A stretch of DNA of 64,000 bases, taken from the NCBI GenBank assembly GCA_017550165.1, contig JAFZQH010000025.1, positions 1 to 64,000 on the forward strand. The letters are read 5' to 3'. Below the pieces are notes generated by a model. That model saw only the letters and a list, made by a program, of their open reading frames with translations, searched no databases and was not told where the DNA came from. A program made the translations under genes and the position numbers. The stretch's first letter is position 1, and each line of letters begins with the position of its first letter. Shown here in pieces: positions 8,848-17,666 of the stretch. The stretch comes from Lachnospiraceae bacterium (GTDB lineage: Bacteria > Bacillota > Clostridia > Lachnospirales > Lachnospiraceae).

Positions 8848-8869
8848 GGGCAGAGGATATCCTCTGCCC
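8848..8869 (-). terminator. Perfect palindrome terminator after the VanW gene
   Basis: GGGCAGAGGAT and ATCCTCTGCCC form an 11-bp perfect palindrome followed on the minus strand by GTTTTATC. It separates the VanW gene from the HypE operon, although only 27 bp remain before the next start codon, so readthrough may supply that operon. Confidence 0.7.
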
Positions 8870-8898
8870 AATTATTCACATTATTCACACGGATCCTG

Positions 8899-10539
8899 TC
8901 ACTGGGGAGCCGCTGCACCGGAAGGCGTCCTGACGGCTGCACTGCTTCCTCCGGGTGCCTGTGAACTGCCGGTAGCTGCTCCTGATGGATTTGTGCCGTT
9001 GCTCCCCGAACCGTTCTCAGCCTCACTTGATGGGGGCGGAACATACTCTCCTCCTCCGGCTACAGTCGCTCCTGCTTCAAGACCTCCTGCTTCAAGCGCT
9101 GCCCTTATGTTACTGATCTCGTCCTCAGTGGCTCCATCCGTTCCCACGACATATACTGCCGGTGATGAAGCATAATCACTGTTATTGATCTCTGTCCTGC
9201 TGACTTCAACATTGTTCTCGTATACGACCTTCCACAACTTGGCCTTGATGCCTGCATGCCCGCTGTCAGTCTGATTAATATATCCCAGAGGCTGCTCCGG
9301 ATCTTCTCTTACCTGTACCGGCGGATCAGTGGAAGAAATGGTCTCGCTTTCATATTCAACCTTGTGGGAGGGGCTCCGGGTCTCCTGTCCGAATATATTA
9401 AATACTATATATCCTCCGGATGTATATCCCTCTATGTAGATGGGTGCCGACGTATTGTTTTTGAACTTCAGGTCCTTCCAGGACCCTGCGATGGCCGCAT
9501 CTCTTGAAGGTTCAACATAACCTACCATCATGGAATGGTTGGCTCTCTCTGTTATCTCCAGCTCAGCATATAATGCCGCATTGTATAGGGTGGAGGATAC
9601 CTGACAGATACCTCCTCCGTAGCTCTGAACTACAGTCCCGTTCTCGTATGTTCCTCCCAGCACATAGCCATGAGCCGCATCATAGGGCTCCATTGGTGCA
9701 TTTGCGGAGAATTCTTCTCCCGGGAAAACAACGGTTCCGTTGATCTTGCTGGCTCCGTTAGCTATATTGATAACACGGTCTCCTGTTCCGCAGACAGTAC
9801 TGAAGGTTCCCAGCAGATCCTTCACCTTGGATAATTCTTCGGCAGAATGCTTGGGCTGCTGTATCACTGCAGATAACTCAACAACCCTCTTGTCTGCCAG
9901 CCAGTCGCCGTTAAAATAATCCTCTATTGCCTTACGGGATTTCTCCTCATCAAGGACGATGCCTTCGTGTCCGTCGGTAACAACAAACTTCCCGTCCTTC
10001 CTTGATATTGACGGTTCCTCAGCGGCTTCGTTATATACGCTTCCAAGCTCGGAAAACATCTTATCGATGGCACTGTGGCTGTACGAAAGCTTGATGGGAA
10101 TGACCTTCTTTTCTTTCTCCAGATCCTTCATAACCCGGTATCTGTCAAAGATGCTTCCTTCACGTCCCACATTCATGGCCGATTGGATAGTCTCCTTATC
10201 ATCCCATTGGATGTTAAGTTCACTTGCTGAAAAGTCTTTTTCCTGCTGACTGATCTTAAATGATATCTTGCCTTTCTCATACTCGTCTATGTATGACAGA
10301 ACCTTGGCCTCCGCCTCCGCCTCAGTCAGATTGGATACATCAATGGGTCCCAGATAGACACCCGATGCTATCCTTCCGTCCTTCAGGGAACGAAGCGGCG
10401 CAGATAAAACTGCATATGCAATACCCAGGATAATGATAAGCAATGCCAATATAACAAGCAGCACTTTTCTCATGTCCAAACGTGCCGCTTTACGTCTTTT
10501 TCTCCTTCTTGCCGGTGGCCGTCTCCTTGTCTCAGCCAT
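8899..10539 (-). CDS. VanW family cell-envelope protein with peptidoglycan-binding-like domain
   Basis: The 546-residue protein has a very basic cytoplasmic N-terminus (arginine-rich, residues 5-20) and one membrane segment (about 26-47). An extracellular region like PG_binding_4 (about 60-200) follows, then a VanW domain from about 243 to 385 with the signature SYGGGICQVSSTLYNAAL. A Gly/Ser/Pro/Ala-rich low-complexity tail occupies the last 65 residues. VanW function is not established; the layout suggests a membrane-tethered wall protein. The sequence just before the ATG is a 9-bp tandem repeat, which is unusual and could affect expression. It is monocistronic, ended by a perfect palindrome. 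Confidence 0.85.
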   Translation of the reverse strand: MAETRRRPPARRRKRRKAARLDMRKVLLVILALLIIILGIAYAVLSAPLRSLKDGRIASGVYLGPIDVSNLTEAEAEAKVLSYIDEYEKGKISFKISQQEKDFSASELNIQWDDKETIQSAMNVGREGSIFDRYRVMKDLEKEKKVIPIKLSYSHSAIDKMFSELGSVYNEAAEEPSISRKDGKFVVTDGHEGIVLDEEKSRKAIEDYFNGDWLADKRVVELSAVIQQPKHSAEELSKVKDLLGTFSTVCGTGDRVINIANGASKINGTVVFPGEEFSANAPMEPYDAAHGYVLGGTYENGTVVQSYGGGICQVSSTLYNAALYAELEITERANHSMMVGYVEPSRDAAIAGSWKDLKFKNNTSAPIYIEGYTSGGYIVFNIFGQETRSPSHKVEYESETISSTDPPVQVREDPEQPLGYINQTDSGHAGIKAKLWKVVYENNVEVSRTEINNSDYASSPAVYVVGTDGATEDEISNIRAALEAGGLEAGATVAGGGEYVPPPSSEAENGSGSNGTNPSGAATGSSQAPGGSSAAVRTPSGAAAPQ

Positions 10540-10548
10540 GACACTACC

Positions 10549-10591
10549 TCTCTATACTCTCTATACTCTCTATACTCTCTATACTCTCTAT
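10549..10591. repeat. 9-bp tandem repeat, 4.8 copies, before the VanW start codon
   Basis: The unit TCTCTATAC (plus strand) repeats without error from 10549 to 10591. The first copy ends 9 bases upstream of the ATG at 10539, so the minus-strand leader reads GTATAGAGA repeatedly. Each unit contributes purine-rich GAGAG, which may act as the ribosome site, and a TATAGA -10-like element. Confidence 0.9.
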
Positions 10592-10706
10592 CAAATGATT
10601 ATATCACATAATCCGCCCTGTCAACAATTATCTTGGTACTACGTTGTTACTATTCACAGTTCCTTCACACATGCGTTTGACACTCCCTGCCTCTTCAGAT
10701 ATAGTA

Positions 10707-10817
10707 TTACATAAGTGCGGAAAGCATCAATGAAGCAACCATTGCCCCTACCAGAAGTACGGCAATGACTATTGCGATTATTTTGTTTCTGTTCTTGATC
10801 TTATTCGTCTTTGACAT
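10707..10817 (-). CDS. 36-residue single-span membrane peptide
   Basis: This small gene has ATG at 10817 and TAA at 10707-10709. It encodes a lysine/asparagine-rich head (MSKTNKIKNRNK) followed by about 22 hydrophobic residues (IIAIVIAVLLVGAMVASLML). A strong ribosome site, AAGAGGAAATAAT, precedes the ATG. The size and the basic-then-hydrophobic layout resemble the short DUF4044-type peptides of Firmicutes, but I cannot confirm family membership. It is divergent from the 10850 gene with only 32 bp between start codons, and about 167 bp upstream of the VanW gene on the same strand. Function unknown. Confidence 0.65.
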   Translation of the reverse strand: MSKTNKIKNRNKIIAIVIAVLLVGAMVASLMLSALM

Positions 10818-10849
10818 ATTATTTCCTCTTTTATGGGAAAGGTTATATT

Positions 10850-11461
10850 ATGAATTGGTTCGCCCTTGTTCTCGTGGTCTTCGGCTGGATCGGCGTTAAG
10901 CGGTCCCTGGCCTCAAAACAGGAAAAAGCTGATATAGACAGCTTCTGGAATCGTGAAGACCATGCTAATTCTATCAGAAAGCAGGATATTTCTCAATTGG
11001 AATATATAACAATTCCTCTTGATCTTCTTCCCTTTAAAGATACAAAAGATACAAAGCTTTCCGAGTACCAGGATACGATCCGAAGTCTTTCCGAACACCG
11101 GATCCTGAATCTCACGGGGATCTCCAATACAGACCTCAAACTTCAATACGGTGCCGCCAACCTGGAGGTATTAAGCCTGGCTGACCAGCGATTCACCACT
11201 CTGGCAAGGACCCTTGCCGCCTGGGGCAACTACCTCTACGAACAGGGTGACCCGGAATCTGCTGCCAAAGTCCTGGAATTCGGCATAGAATGTAAAAGCG
11301 ATGTAAGTTCCAATTATCTTACCCTTGCTAAGATCTATAAGGACACCTCCCCGGAACGGATAGAAGAATTAAAGACCGTAGCCGAGGGACTTAACTCCCT
11401 TACCAAAAGCTCGATACTATCGGGATTGGAAAAGGTTGCCGAAGGTGCCTCTCCTTCATAA
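10850..11461 (+). CDS. Hypothetical membrane-anchored protein with TPR-like helices
   Basis: I place the start at ATG 10850, preceded by GGGAAAGG at a 7-base spacing. The resulting 203-residue protein begins with one hydrophobic segment (NWFALVLVVFGWIGV). A mostly helical hydrophilic body follows. Near residues 125-165 it contains a TPR-like helix pair (GNYLYEQGDPESAAKVLEFG, then NYLTLAKIYKD). I do not recognise a family. The likely topology is N-terminal anchor with the body in the cytoplasm, but that is inference. It converges on nth with a 4-bp gap. Confidence 0.7.
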   Translation: MNWFALVLVVFGWIGVKRSLASKQEKADIDSFWNREDHANSIRKQDISQLEYITIPLDLLPFKDTKDTKLSEYQDTIRSLSEHRILNLTGISNTDLKLQYGAANLEVLSLADQRFTTLARTLAAWGNYLYEQGDPESAAKVLEFGIECKSDVSSNYLTLAKIYKDTSPERIEELKTVAEGLNSLTKSSILSGLEKVAEGASPS

Positions 11462-11465
11462 CCCT

Positions 11466-12098
11466 TCAAGGCCTCTTATCCTTTGACTTGCAGTATTCCT
11501 TCAGAAAGCAGTCACTGCATTTGGGGCTTCTGGCCGTACATATCTCTCTTCCGAAAGCAATGAACTGGATATTGATAAGTATCCAGTGCTCTTTTGGGAT
11601 CGCCTTCATAAGATCGTACTCTATCTTCTCCGGATCTTCATTTTTTGTAAAACCCAGCCTGGCAGACACTCTCTTTACATGGGTATCCACCACCACGCTG
11701 GGATCCCTGAAAATGTTCCCCCTGATGACGTTTGCCGTCTTTCTTCCCACTCCGGCAAGACTTGTCAGGTCTTCTATGTCTGTGGGAACCTCCCCACCAA
11801 AGCGGTCCATAAGCTGGTTGGCGCACTCGATTATGTTCTTTGCCTTATTATGGTAAAAGCCTGTGGAGTGGATATCATTTTCCAGTTCTTTAAGGTCTGC
11901 TTTTGCAAGACTTTCAACCGTGGGGTATTTCTTAAACAGGTCTTTTGTTACCATGTTAACGCGCTTGTCCGTGCATTGGGCGCTGAGGATGGTAGCCACA
12001 AGAAGCTGCCATGCATTATCATGATCCAGATAACAGGTATATTCAGTTCCGTAACGTTGGTCAAAGAGGTCCAGTATCTCAGCTGTTCTTTTATTCAT
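11466..12098 (-). CDS. nth: Endonuclease III (DNA glycosylase/AP lyase)
   Basis: The 210-residue Nth is full length. It has the helix-hairpin-helix LAGVGRKTANVI (about 112-123, including the catalytic lysine), the catalytic aspartate in VVDTHVKR, and the C-terminal 4Fe-4S loop Cys187-x6-Cys194-x2-Cys197-x5-Cys203. It excises oxidised pyrimidines and nicks abasic sites in base-excision repair. It is the last gene of the minus-strand run from 16414, only 3 bp after the radical SAM gene. Confidence 0.95.
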   Translation of the reverse strand: MNKRTAEILDLFDQRYGTEYTCYLDHDNAWQLLVATILSAQCTDKRVNMVTKDLFKKYPTVESLAKADLKELENDIHSTGFYHNKAKNIIECANQLMDRFGGEVPTDIEDLTSLAGVGRKTANVIRGNIFRDPSVVVDTHVKRVSARLGFTKNEDPEKIEYDLMKAIPKEHWILINIQFIAFGREICTARSPKCSDCFLKEYCKSKDKRP

Positions 12099-12101
12099 TT
12101 T

Positions 12102-13817
12102 TTAAACCTTCACAATCCGGGCAGAGTTATCGGTCTTACTTCTGCTCTTGTAATCAAATAAAATATCCGCCTCTCCCGTATCAAAGTCCGCCGTATTATT
12201 CCAATGGGTGAAATCAACGGAAAAATGCTCTATATGCGTCATTCGCATGACCTGCTTTGGGCTGTATCCTTCATATGCAGGCAGGACTTCAGCCAAGCGC
12301 TCATCTGTGTAAAACCGGGCGTAGTCCCCTCTTTCTCCTCCCCATTCCGGACGAGACTTTAAATTCTCCCGAAGATAGAGATCAAATATCATTGCCTCGT
12401 CAAAGAGGGCTGTTCGCTCAAACCCCTTGTCTCTTATAAAATCCCTGAGTATCTCATATCGGGCCATGCGGGAATGGTTGATATCCAGGAGGTCCTTCTT
12501 CTCGTAGTACTCTCCCAGTTCCAGAAACATCTTAAAGGGTGAATCATACTCTGTCTCCAAAAGCAGCAGGGTTTTTTCAAACTGGCGGCTGTTATGATAG
12601 ACCTCCGTCATCTCCTCCACCAGCTTGATCTTAAGCAGTTCGGCATAGCCTATGTCTGCTGTCTGAAGCACTTCATAGGGTGGCTCCGGCATATACCTTA
12701 TCCCGAACTCCTCCCGGCGCTCGTACATTTCAGAGCCTTTTAACACTTTCAAAAAGCCCAGTTGCAGCTGCTGGGGCCGAAGGGCATATACCTCGTCATA
12801 GGATCTTGTGAAGCTTTCATAATCCTCATAGGGCAGGCCCGCAATAAGATCCAGATGCTGATGGACAGTGCCTGCTTCGTTGATAGCCTTCACATTCCGG
12901 GCAACCTGATGGAAATCCATGGTCCGGTGGATAGCCTCCAAGGTCTTGGTATTAGTGGTCTGTATCCCAATCTCCAACCGGATCAGTCCTTCCCTCATTT
13001 GGGATATGATATCTATCTCTTCCTCATCCAGCAGGTCTGCTGCAATCTCAAAATGGAAGCTGGTCTCTCCCCTGTCGATCTCGGATATATATTTCCAGAT
13101 CTCCTTGGTATAGCTGTGATTACAGTTAAAAGTCCTGTCCGTGAACTTAACCAGGGGGACTCCTTTTTCCACAAAGAAGCTGATCTCCTTTTTTATCTTT
13201 TCGATAGTCTTAAACCTGAGCCTGCAATCTGCAGAAGACAGGCAGTAGCTGCATCTGAAAGGGCATCCCCTGCTGCCCTCGTAATAAATGATCCGGTTAT
13301 CGAAATCACCGACACTTTCGTAACATAAGGGAATCTCATTCAGGTCTATGGGTTCCCTGTCCCTGCATCGAAGGATGGTTTCACCCTGCCTGAAGGTAAT
13401 GCCCGGTATGTCTTTTAGTTCAGGTCTTCCCTTGGCATATGCCGATATCAGGTCTTTCCAGGTCGCTTCTCCTTCTCCCCGGACTATTCCGGTTATATGC
13501 CGGTTATCTGTCAGAAAATCTTCTGCATCAAAGGAAACTTCCGGTCCTCCGAGCCATATGGGCAGATCCGGCCTGACTTTCTTAAGTTCCCCGGTGATCT
13601 TCCTTACATATGAATAATTCCAGATGTAGCAGGATATCCCCACCACATCTGGATCTCTTTTAAATATATCCGCCGTAACACGGCTCATATCATTATTAAT
13701 GGTGTATTCCCTAAGCTCTATCAAGTCAGCGTATTCCGCATTATAGGCAGCGATACTTCGCAGAGCCAGGGAGGAGTGAATATATTTGGCGTTCACCGCA
13801 ACCAGCAGTATCTTCAT
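12102..13817 (-). CDS. B12-binding radical SAM protein with DUF4080-type C-terminus
   Basis: The 571-residue protein starts with a cobalamin-binding Rossmann-like domain (MKILLVAVNAKYIHSSLAL and GISCYIWNYSYV, about 1-130). The radical SAM barrel follows with the CxxxCxxC motif in GCPFRCSYCLSS near 181-188 and EIGIQTTN further on. The C-terminal third resembles the DUF4080 tail. Such proteins use SAM and often B12 to methylate or rearrange unreactive carbons; the substrate is unknown. It lies between a hybrid signalling protein (8 bp upstream) and nth (3 bp downstream), so the operon does not reveal its job. Confidence 0.85.
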   Translation of the reverse strand: MKILLVAVNAKYIHSSLALRSIAAYNAEYADLIELREYTINNDMSRVTADIFKRDPDVVGISCYIWNYSYVRKITGELKKVRPDLPIWLGGPEVSFDAEDFLTDNRHITGIVRGEGEATWKDLISAYAKGRPELKDIPGITFRQGETILRCRDREPIDLNEIPLCYESVGDFDNRIIYYEGSRGCPFRCSYCLSSADCRLRFKTIEKIKKEISFFVEKGVPLVKFTDRTFNCNHSYTKEIWKYISEIDRGETSFHFEIAADLLDEEEIDIISQMREGLIRLEIGIQTTNTKTLEAIHRTMDFHQVARNVKAINEAGTVHQHLDLIAGLPYEDYESFTRSYDEVYALRPQQLQLGFLKVLKGSEMYERREEFGIRYMPEPPYEVLQTADIGYAELLKIKLVEEMTEVYHNSRQFEKTLLLLETEYDSPFKMFLELGEYYEKKDLLDINHSRMARYEILRDFIRDKGFERTALFDEAMIFDLYLRENLKSRPEWGGERGDYARFYTDERLAEVLPAYEGYSPKQVMRMTHIEHFSVDFTHWNNTADFDTGEADILFDYKSRSKTDNSARIVKV

Positions 13818-13825
13818 ATCTGTCT

Positions 13826-15493
13826 TTAGTTATATACTCCGTTCATAACTCCCGTCAGTTCCTTAATATCCAGAGGTTTCATGATGACATCATTCATCCC
13901 TGAATCAAGGGCACGCTGGTGCTCCCCGTCTTCTCTAAGGGATGTCAGGGCTATAATAGGCAGTCCGGAATCAGACCTTTTACTGTTCCTGATGTCTCTT
14001 GTTACCTCACAGCCGTCCATATCCGGCATCTGGATATCCATCAGGATAAGATCATAACTCCCGATCCCCGAAGTGTTAAATTTAAACATGGCCTCTGCTG
14101 CATTATGAGCCACCTCTGCAATGGCTCCGGACTGCCTGATGGTGCTCCTGGCGATCTCCAGGCTCAGTTCGTTATCATCTACGATGAGCACTCGCTTTCC
14201 TACAAAAGAGAACCCGCTCTTTAAAGGTTTTCTGACAACACTTATCTTACGTCCGGCGATCTGCATTATGGTATTGTATATCCCCGTCTTGGAAATGGGC
14301 TTGCCTATCACGGCATTGGCGCCGGCTCTTAAGTACTCCATACGCAGCCTGTCGGTATTATAGGTGTTGACTATGATGATGGCGGAGGACATGCCCGGCA
14401 TGGAACGGATATCCTTTACAATGGTCTCATCCTCCTCCAGCTCTCCGTCTATCATGCATACGCTGTAGAGGTTGCCCGCAAGGCCCTTACCCTTGAAGCT
14501 GTCTTTAAACTGGGGGAGATTATCAAAACAATCCGTGACAAAGCCCAGCTGGTCCAGCATGTCTCTTGTGTGGATCCTGACGCGGCTATCCTTACCGATA
14601 CATGCAACTTTCATGTTGACAAATCTGGCTGCCGCTTCTTCCTTGTTGATCTCTTCCTCCGCATCATATTCTGCCTTGAACCTTATGGTCACGCGGGTGG
14701 TATTATTATCTACTTCCTCCAGCTCTACCGCTCCGTGGGAGCCGGTCACTATCCTTGATGTGGTCCCAAGCCCGAAGCCTGTTCCCTCTACGACAAAGGT
14801 AAGCTCTACTTTTCCCTCTCCTGCCGGTTTGCTTGATACGTCAAATAAAACCTTTCCCCCGTCAACGCTGTTCTGAACGGCAGCGCTCATGAGGTTTAAG
14901 AATATCTGATTAAGCCGGATCCTGTCCCCTATAAGAAACTCGGGAACATCGTTTTGTATATTAAGCTCGTAAGCCACTCCCTTATCCACGCATTTCTGAT
15001 AAGTAACAGAAGCGATATAAGAGAGCATCTTAAAGAGATTAAACCTCTCTCTGGAAATCTTGGAACGGCCCTCAAAGGAAGACATATCCAGGATCTCATT
15101 TATAATGGTCTCCATAAGGATATGGGCCCTCATGTTCTTCAATCTCTTGACCAGGACCTCTGCCGGCTCATTGGTATAAATGACATCATACACGTGATCC
15201 ATTATCTCGGGGATGATCCCGGACTGAAAATCCTTTACTATGCATACAGCCTTGATAAAGAGTCTGTCCGCATTCTCCATAAGAAGAGTCCTGTCCATGG
15301 AATAGGCGCTGATCTGTTCTGCGGAGAGAGCATAATCAAAGAAGACCACTACGTCGGCGACGTTGGCGTTCTCCTGATACTCCAGCAGTTCCCTGACATC
15401 TTCAAAGGTCTTAAGGCTGTTACCGTATACGTCATTAAAAAGGCTCTTAACCGTTTCATCCTTTGTCAGCAGTATGAATCTGATCCTTTCCAT
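13826..15493 (-). CDS. Degenerate hybrid histidine kinase-like protein with terminal receiver
   Basis: The 555-residue soluble protein has no membrane segment. Residues 1-120 resemble a degenerate receiver. About 122-270 resembles the second dimerisation helix and ATPase of a histidine kinase (IINEILDMSSFEG, then RLNQIFLNLMSAAVQNS and a GTGFGLG-type loop). The usual H-box with its phosphorylatable histidine is not recognisable. A second degenerate receiver follows (about 295-410). A canonical receiver ends the protein (about 425-555) with VLIVDDNE, the phospho-acceptor LILMDIQMPDMDG (Asp near 486) and MKPLD. It probably receives phosphate or signals from another kinase. It sits 9 bp downstream of a DMT transporter gene. 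Confidence 0.72.
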   Translation of the reverse strand: MERIRFILLTKDETVKSLFNDVYGNSLKTFEDVRELLEYQENANVADVVVFFDYALSAEQISAYSMDRTLLMENADRLFIKAVCIVKDFQSGIIPEIMDHVYDVIYTNEPAEVLVKRLKNMRAHILMETIINEILDMSSFEGRSKISRERFNLFKMLSYIASVTYQKCVDKGVAYELNIQNDVPEFLIGDRIRLNQIFLNLMSAAVQNSVDGGKVLFDVSSKPAGEGKVELTFVVEGTGFGLGTTSRIVTGSHGAVELEEVDNNTTRVTIRFKAEYDAEEEINKEEAAARFVNMKVACIGKDSRVRIHTRDMLDQLGFVTDCFDNLPQFKDSFKGKGLAGNLYSVCMIDGELEEDETIVKDIRSMPGMSSAIIIVNTYNTDRLRMEYLRAGANAVIGKPISKTGIYNTIMQIAGRKISVVRKPLKSGFSFVGKRVLIVDDNELSLEIARSTIRQSGAIAEVAHNAAEAMFKFNTSGIGSYDLILMDIQMPDMDGCEVTRDIRNSKRSDSGLPIIALTSLREDGEHQRALDSGMNDVIMKPLDIKELTGVMNGVYN

Positions 15494-15502
15494 ACAATCA
15501 CC

Positions 15503-16414
15503 TTACTCCTTTTCTTTCTTTCGATCAGCAACACATAAAAATATGGTCGACAATATCAGTACAAATCCGGCGATGTCCGCCGCCGTAAAGCTGGTATTAA
15601 GGGCAAGTGCCGCCCACATGGCCGCCACCACCGGCTCCACGGTCCCCAAAAGGCTGGCCGTCTTGGCTCCCACATATTTGATCCCCTCCAGGTACAGGGA
15701 AAAGGCCATAACTGTTCCGACTATAAATATAACCGCCAGATACATTACCGTCTCAAGATCTACGGGAACGTCCATGGTAAACGGCCTGAATACCAGGAAG
15801 AGCACAACTCCGCCGATAAGCATTCCCCATCCGACGGTGGTCAGGGTACCGTGGTTTTTAACCAGGTTCTCCGGCTCCATGCTGTATACGACCACACATC
15901 CTGCAGAGATCACTCCGGATATAAGGGCCTTGGGAGAGAGCTCCAGGCTGCCGGGGTTTCCCTTGGTGGCCAGGAGAAAGGCTCCCGCAAATGCACATAA
16001 CACTGCTATTATCTCCAGAAAATACGGCTTTCTCCGGGCCATTATGCAGGTCACTGTCGTTATCATCACTGTGGCCAGGCTCTGAAGTACCGTCCCGGTC
16101 CCGGCATTTGAATATTGAATGGCAAAAAAGTATGTAAACTGGCATCCCGCCATTCCTATAAGTCCGAATATTATGATCTCTGTTATATCACGGGTGGTCT
16201 TCCAGACCCGGAATATCTTCTTTCCCCTTCTGGCAAATTGAAGGGTCAGAAGAACCACTCCTGAAAAAAGCAGTCTGTAAGGAACCAGCCAGGTAGCCAC
16301 CATTCCTTTGTGTTCAAAAAGAAACTGTCCGCAGGCTCCCGATGTTCCCCAGAGGATCCCTCCCGCCAGTACGAGAAAGAACCCCTTTCGTCTCGCCTTT
16401 TCGATATCGTCCAT
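15503..16414 (-). CDS. EamA/DMT family transporter
   Basis: The 303-residue membrane protein has about ten hydrophobic helices in two homologous EamA halves. The first half carries GGILWGTSGACGQF and the second has TLTTVGWGMLIGGVVL followed by GTVEPVVAAMWAAL. Drug/metabolite transporters of this type usually export amino acids or other metabolites; the substrate cannot be predicted. It is divergent from aguA with 115 bp between them and heads the minus-strand run to nth. Confidence 0.83.
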   Translation of the reverse strand: MDDIEKARRKGFFLVLAGGILWGTSGACGQFLFEHKGMVATWLVPYRLLFSGVVLLTLQFARRGKKIFRVWKTTRDITEIIIFGLIGMAGCQFTYFFAIQYSNAGTGTVLQSLATVMITTVTCIMARRKPYFLEIIAVLCAFAGAFLLATKGNPGSLELSPKALISGVISAGCVVVYSMEPENLVKNHGTLTTVGWGMLIGGVVLFLVFRPFTMDVPVDLETVMYLAVIFIVGTVMAFSLYLEGIKYVGAKTASLLGTVEPVVAAMWAALALNTSFTAADIAGFVLILSTIFLCVADRKKEKE

Positions 16415-16479
16415 CTTTCTGTTCCCATTTCATTTAGTGAAACTTATAATACCACAGTTTTCCCTTATTAACAATGACT

Positions 16480-16507
16480 TTGATTTTAATAGGCCCTGTG
16501 ATAGAAT
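16480..16507 (+). promoter_or_regulatory. Probable sigma-A promoter of aguA-aguB
   Basis: TTGATT at 16480-16485, a 16-base spacer and TAGAAT at 16502-16507, followed by a GAGGG ribosome site before ATG 16530. Confidence 0.5.
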
Positions 16508-16529
16508 GAAAAAAATGCGAGGGTAAAAA

Positions 16530-17621
16530 ATGACTGTATTCAAGACTCTTCCCAAAAACGACGGGTTTCGCATGCCGGCTGAATTCGAGCCCCATGCCGG
16601 AACCATTCTCATATGGCCCTTTCGCGGGGATTCCTGGCCTTACGGCGGAGACCGGGCACAGGCCGTATTTGCAAAGCTGGTGTCTCTGATCTCGGAATCC
16701 GAGCAGACCCTTGTCTGCGTCCCCGAAAGGGAATACGAAAAAGCCAGGGCCGCCCTTCCTCCCGGAACAGAACTGTTTATCGTGGAGACTGATGACTCCT
16801 GGGCCAGGGATTATGCCCCCACCTTCGTGACCGACGGAAAGACCCTCCGGGGGATCAACTGGAAATTCAATGCCTGGGGCGGTACATATGACGGACTGTA
16901 TGATTCATGGGAAAATGATGATGCCCTTGCCCCAAAACTCTGCGCACATTTGCATTGTGATGAATATGACGCCCATCATATTGTCATGGAAGGCGGGGCT
17001 TTTCACACAGACGGACAAGGAACCGTGATCACGACGGAAAGCTGCCTTTTAAGCCCGGGAAGAAACCCAAAGCTCAGTAAAGACGCCATAGAAGAGGCTC
17101 TTCTCTCCTATCTGGGAGCAGAAAAAGTCATCTGGCTTCCTTCGGGGATAATTGACGACGAAACCAACGGTCATGTGGACAATATCTGTGCCTTTACTTC
17201 CCCCGGAAATGTGGTTCTGGCCCGGCCTTTGGACATTGACGACCCCCAATATGCGTCCTCATCCCGGGCATATGACATTTTGCTCAGGGAAACTGATGCA
17301 AAAGGACAGCCTTTGAATATACATATTTTACCAATGCCAAAGCCTGTCCTGGTGACAAAATACCAATGCGACGGCCTTGATCTGTTAAAGGGGGAACCGG
17401 TCCGGACCCCGGGAGAAAGATTGGCTGCCTCATATGCAAATTTTTACATTTCAAATTCCACTGTCATTGTTCCGGGATTTGATGATCCGGCAGATGAGGC
17501 TGCAAGGCTTGTGATCGCTGAACTTTTCCCGGACAGAAAAGTGGTAACTTTGCAGTCGAGAGAAGTTTTGATAGGGGGTGGCAATTTCCACTGCCTTACC
17601 CAGCAGATCCCCCGGCTGTGA
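16530..17621 (+). CDS. aguA: Agmatine deiminase
   Basis: The 363-residue agmatine deiminase of the peptidyl-arginine-deiminase fold is full length. Seen motifs are TDDSWARDYAPTF, GINWKFNAWGG, the histidine region ETNGHVDNICAF, and the nucleophile cysteine in GGGNFHCLTQQIP (Cys355). It converts agmatine to N-carbamoylputrescine and ammonia in the cytoplasm. aguB follows after 45 bp on the same strand, giving a complete two-step route to putrescine. No arginine decarboxylase is in the window, so agmatine would come from elsewhere or from outside the cell. Confidence 0.93.
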   Translation: MTVFKTLPKNDGFRMPAEFEPHAGTILIWPFRGDSWPYGGDRAQAVFAKLVSLISESEQTLVCVPEREYEKARAALPPGTELFIVETDDSWARDYAPTFVTDGKTLRGINWKFNAWGGTYDGLYDSWENDDALAPKLCAHLHCDEYDAHHIVMEGGAFHTDGQGTVITTESCLLSPGRNPKLSKDAIEEALLSYLGAEKVIWLPSGIIDDETNGHVDNICAFTSPGNVVLARPLDIDDPQYASSSRAYDILLRETDAKGQPLNIHILPMPKPVLVTKYQCDGLDLLKGEPVRTPGERLAASYANFYISNSTVIVPGFDDPADEAARLVIAELFPDRKVVTLQSREVLIGGGNFHCLTQQIPRL

Positions 17622-17666
17622 CAGTTTTATTTTGACCCACGAATAAGCAAGGAGAACAGAGAATAT

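Noticed and set aside
10549..10591. CRISPR-like repeats
   Set aside because: The 9-bp units are contiguous with no spacers. No cas genes are seen in the window.
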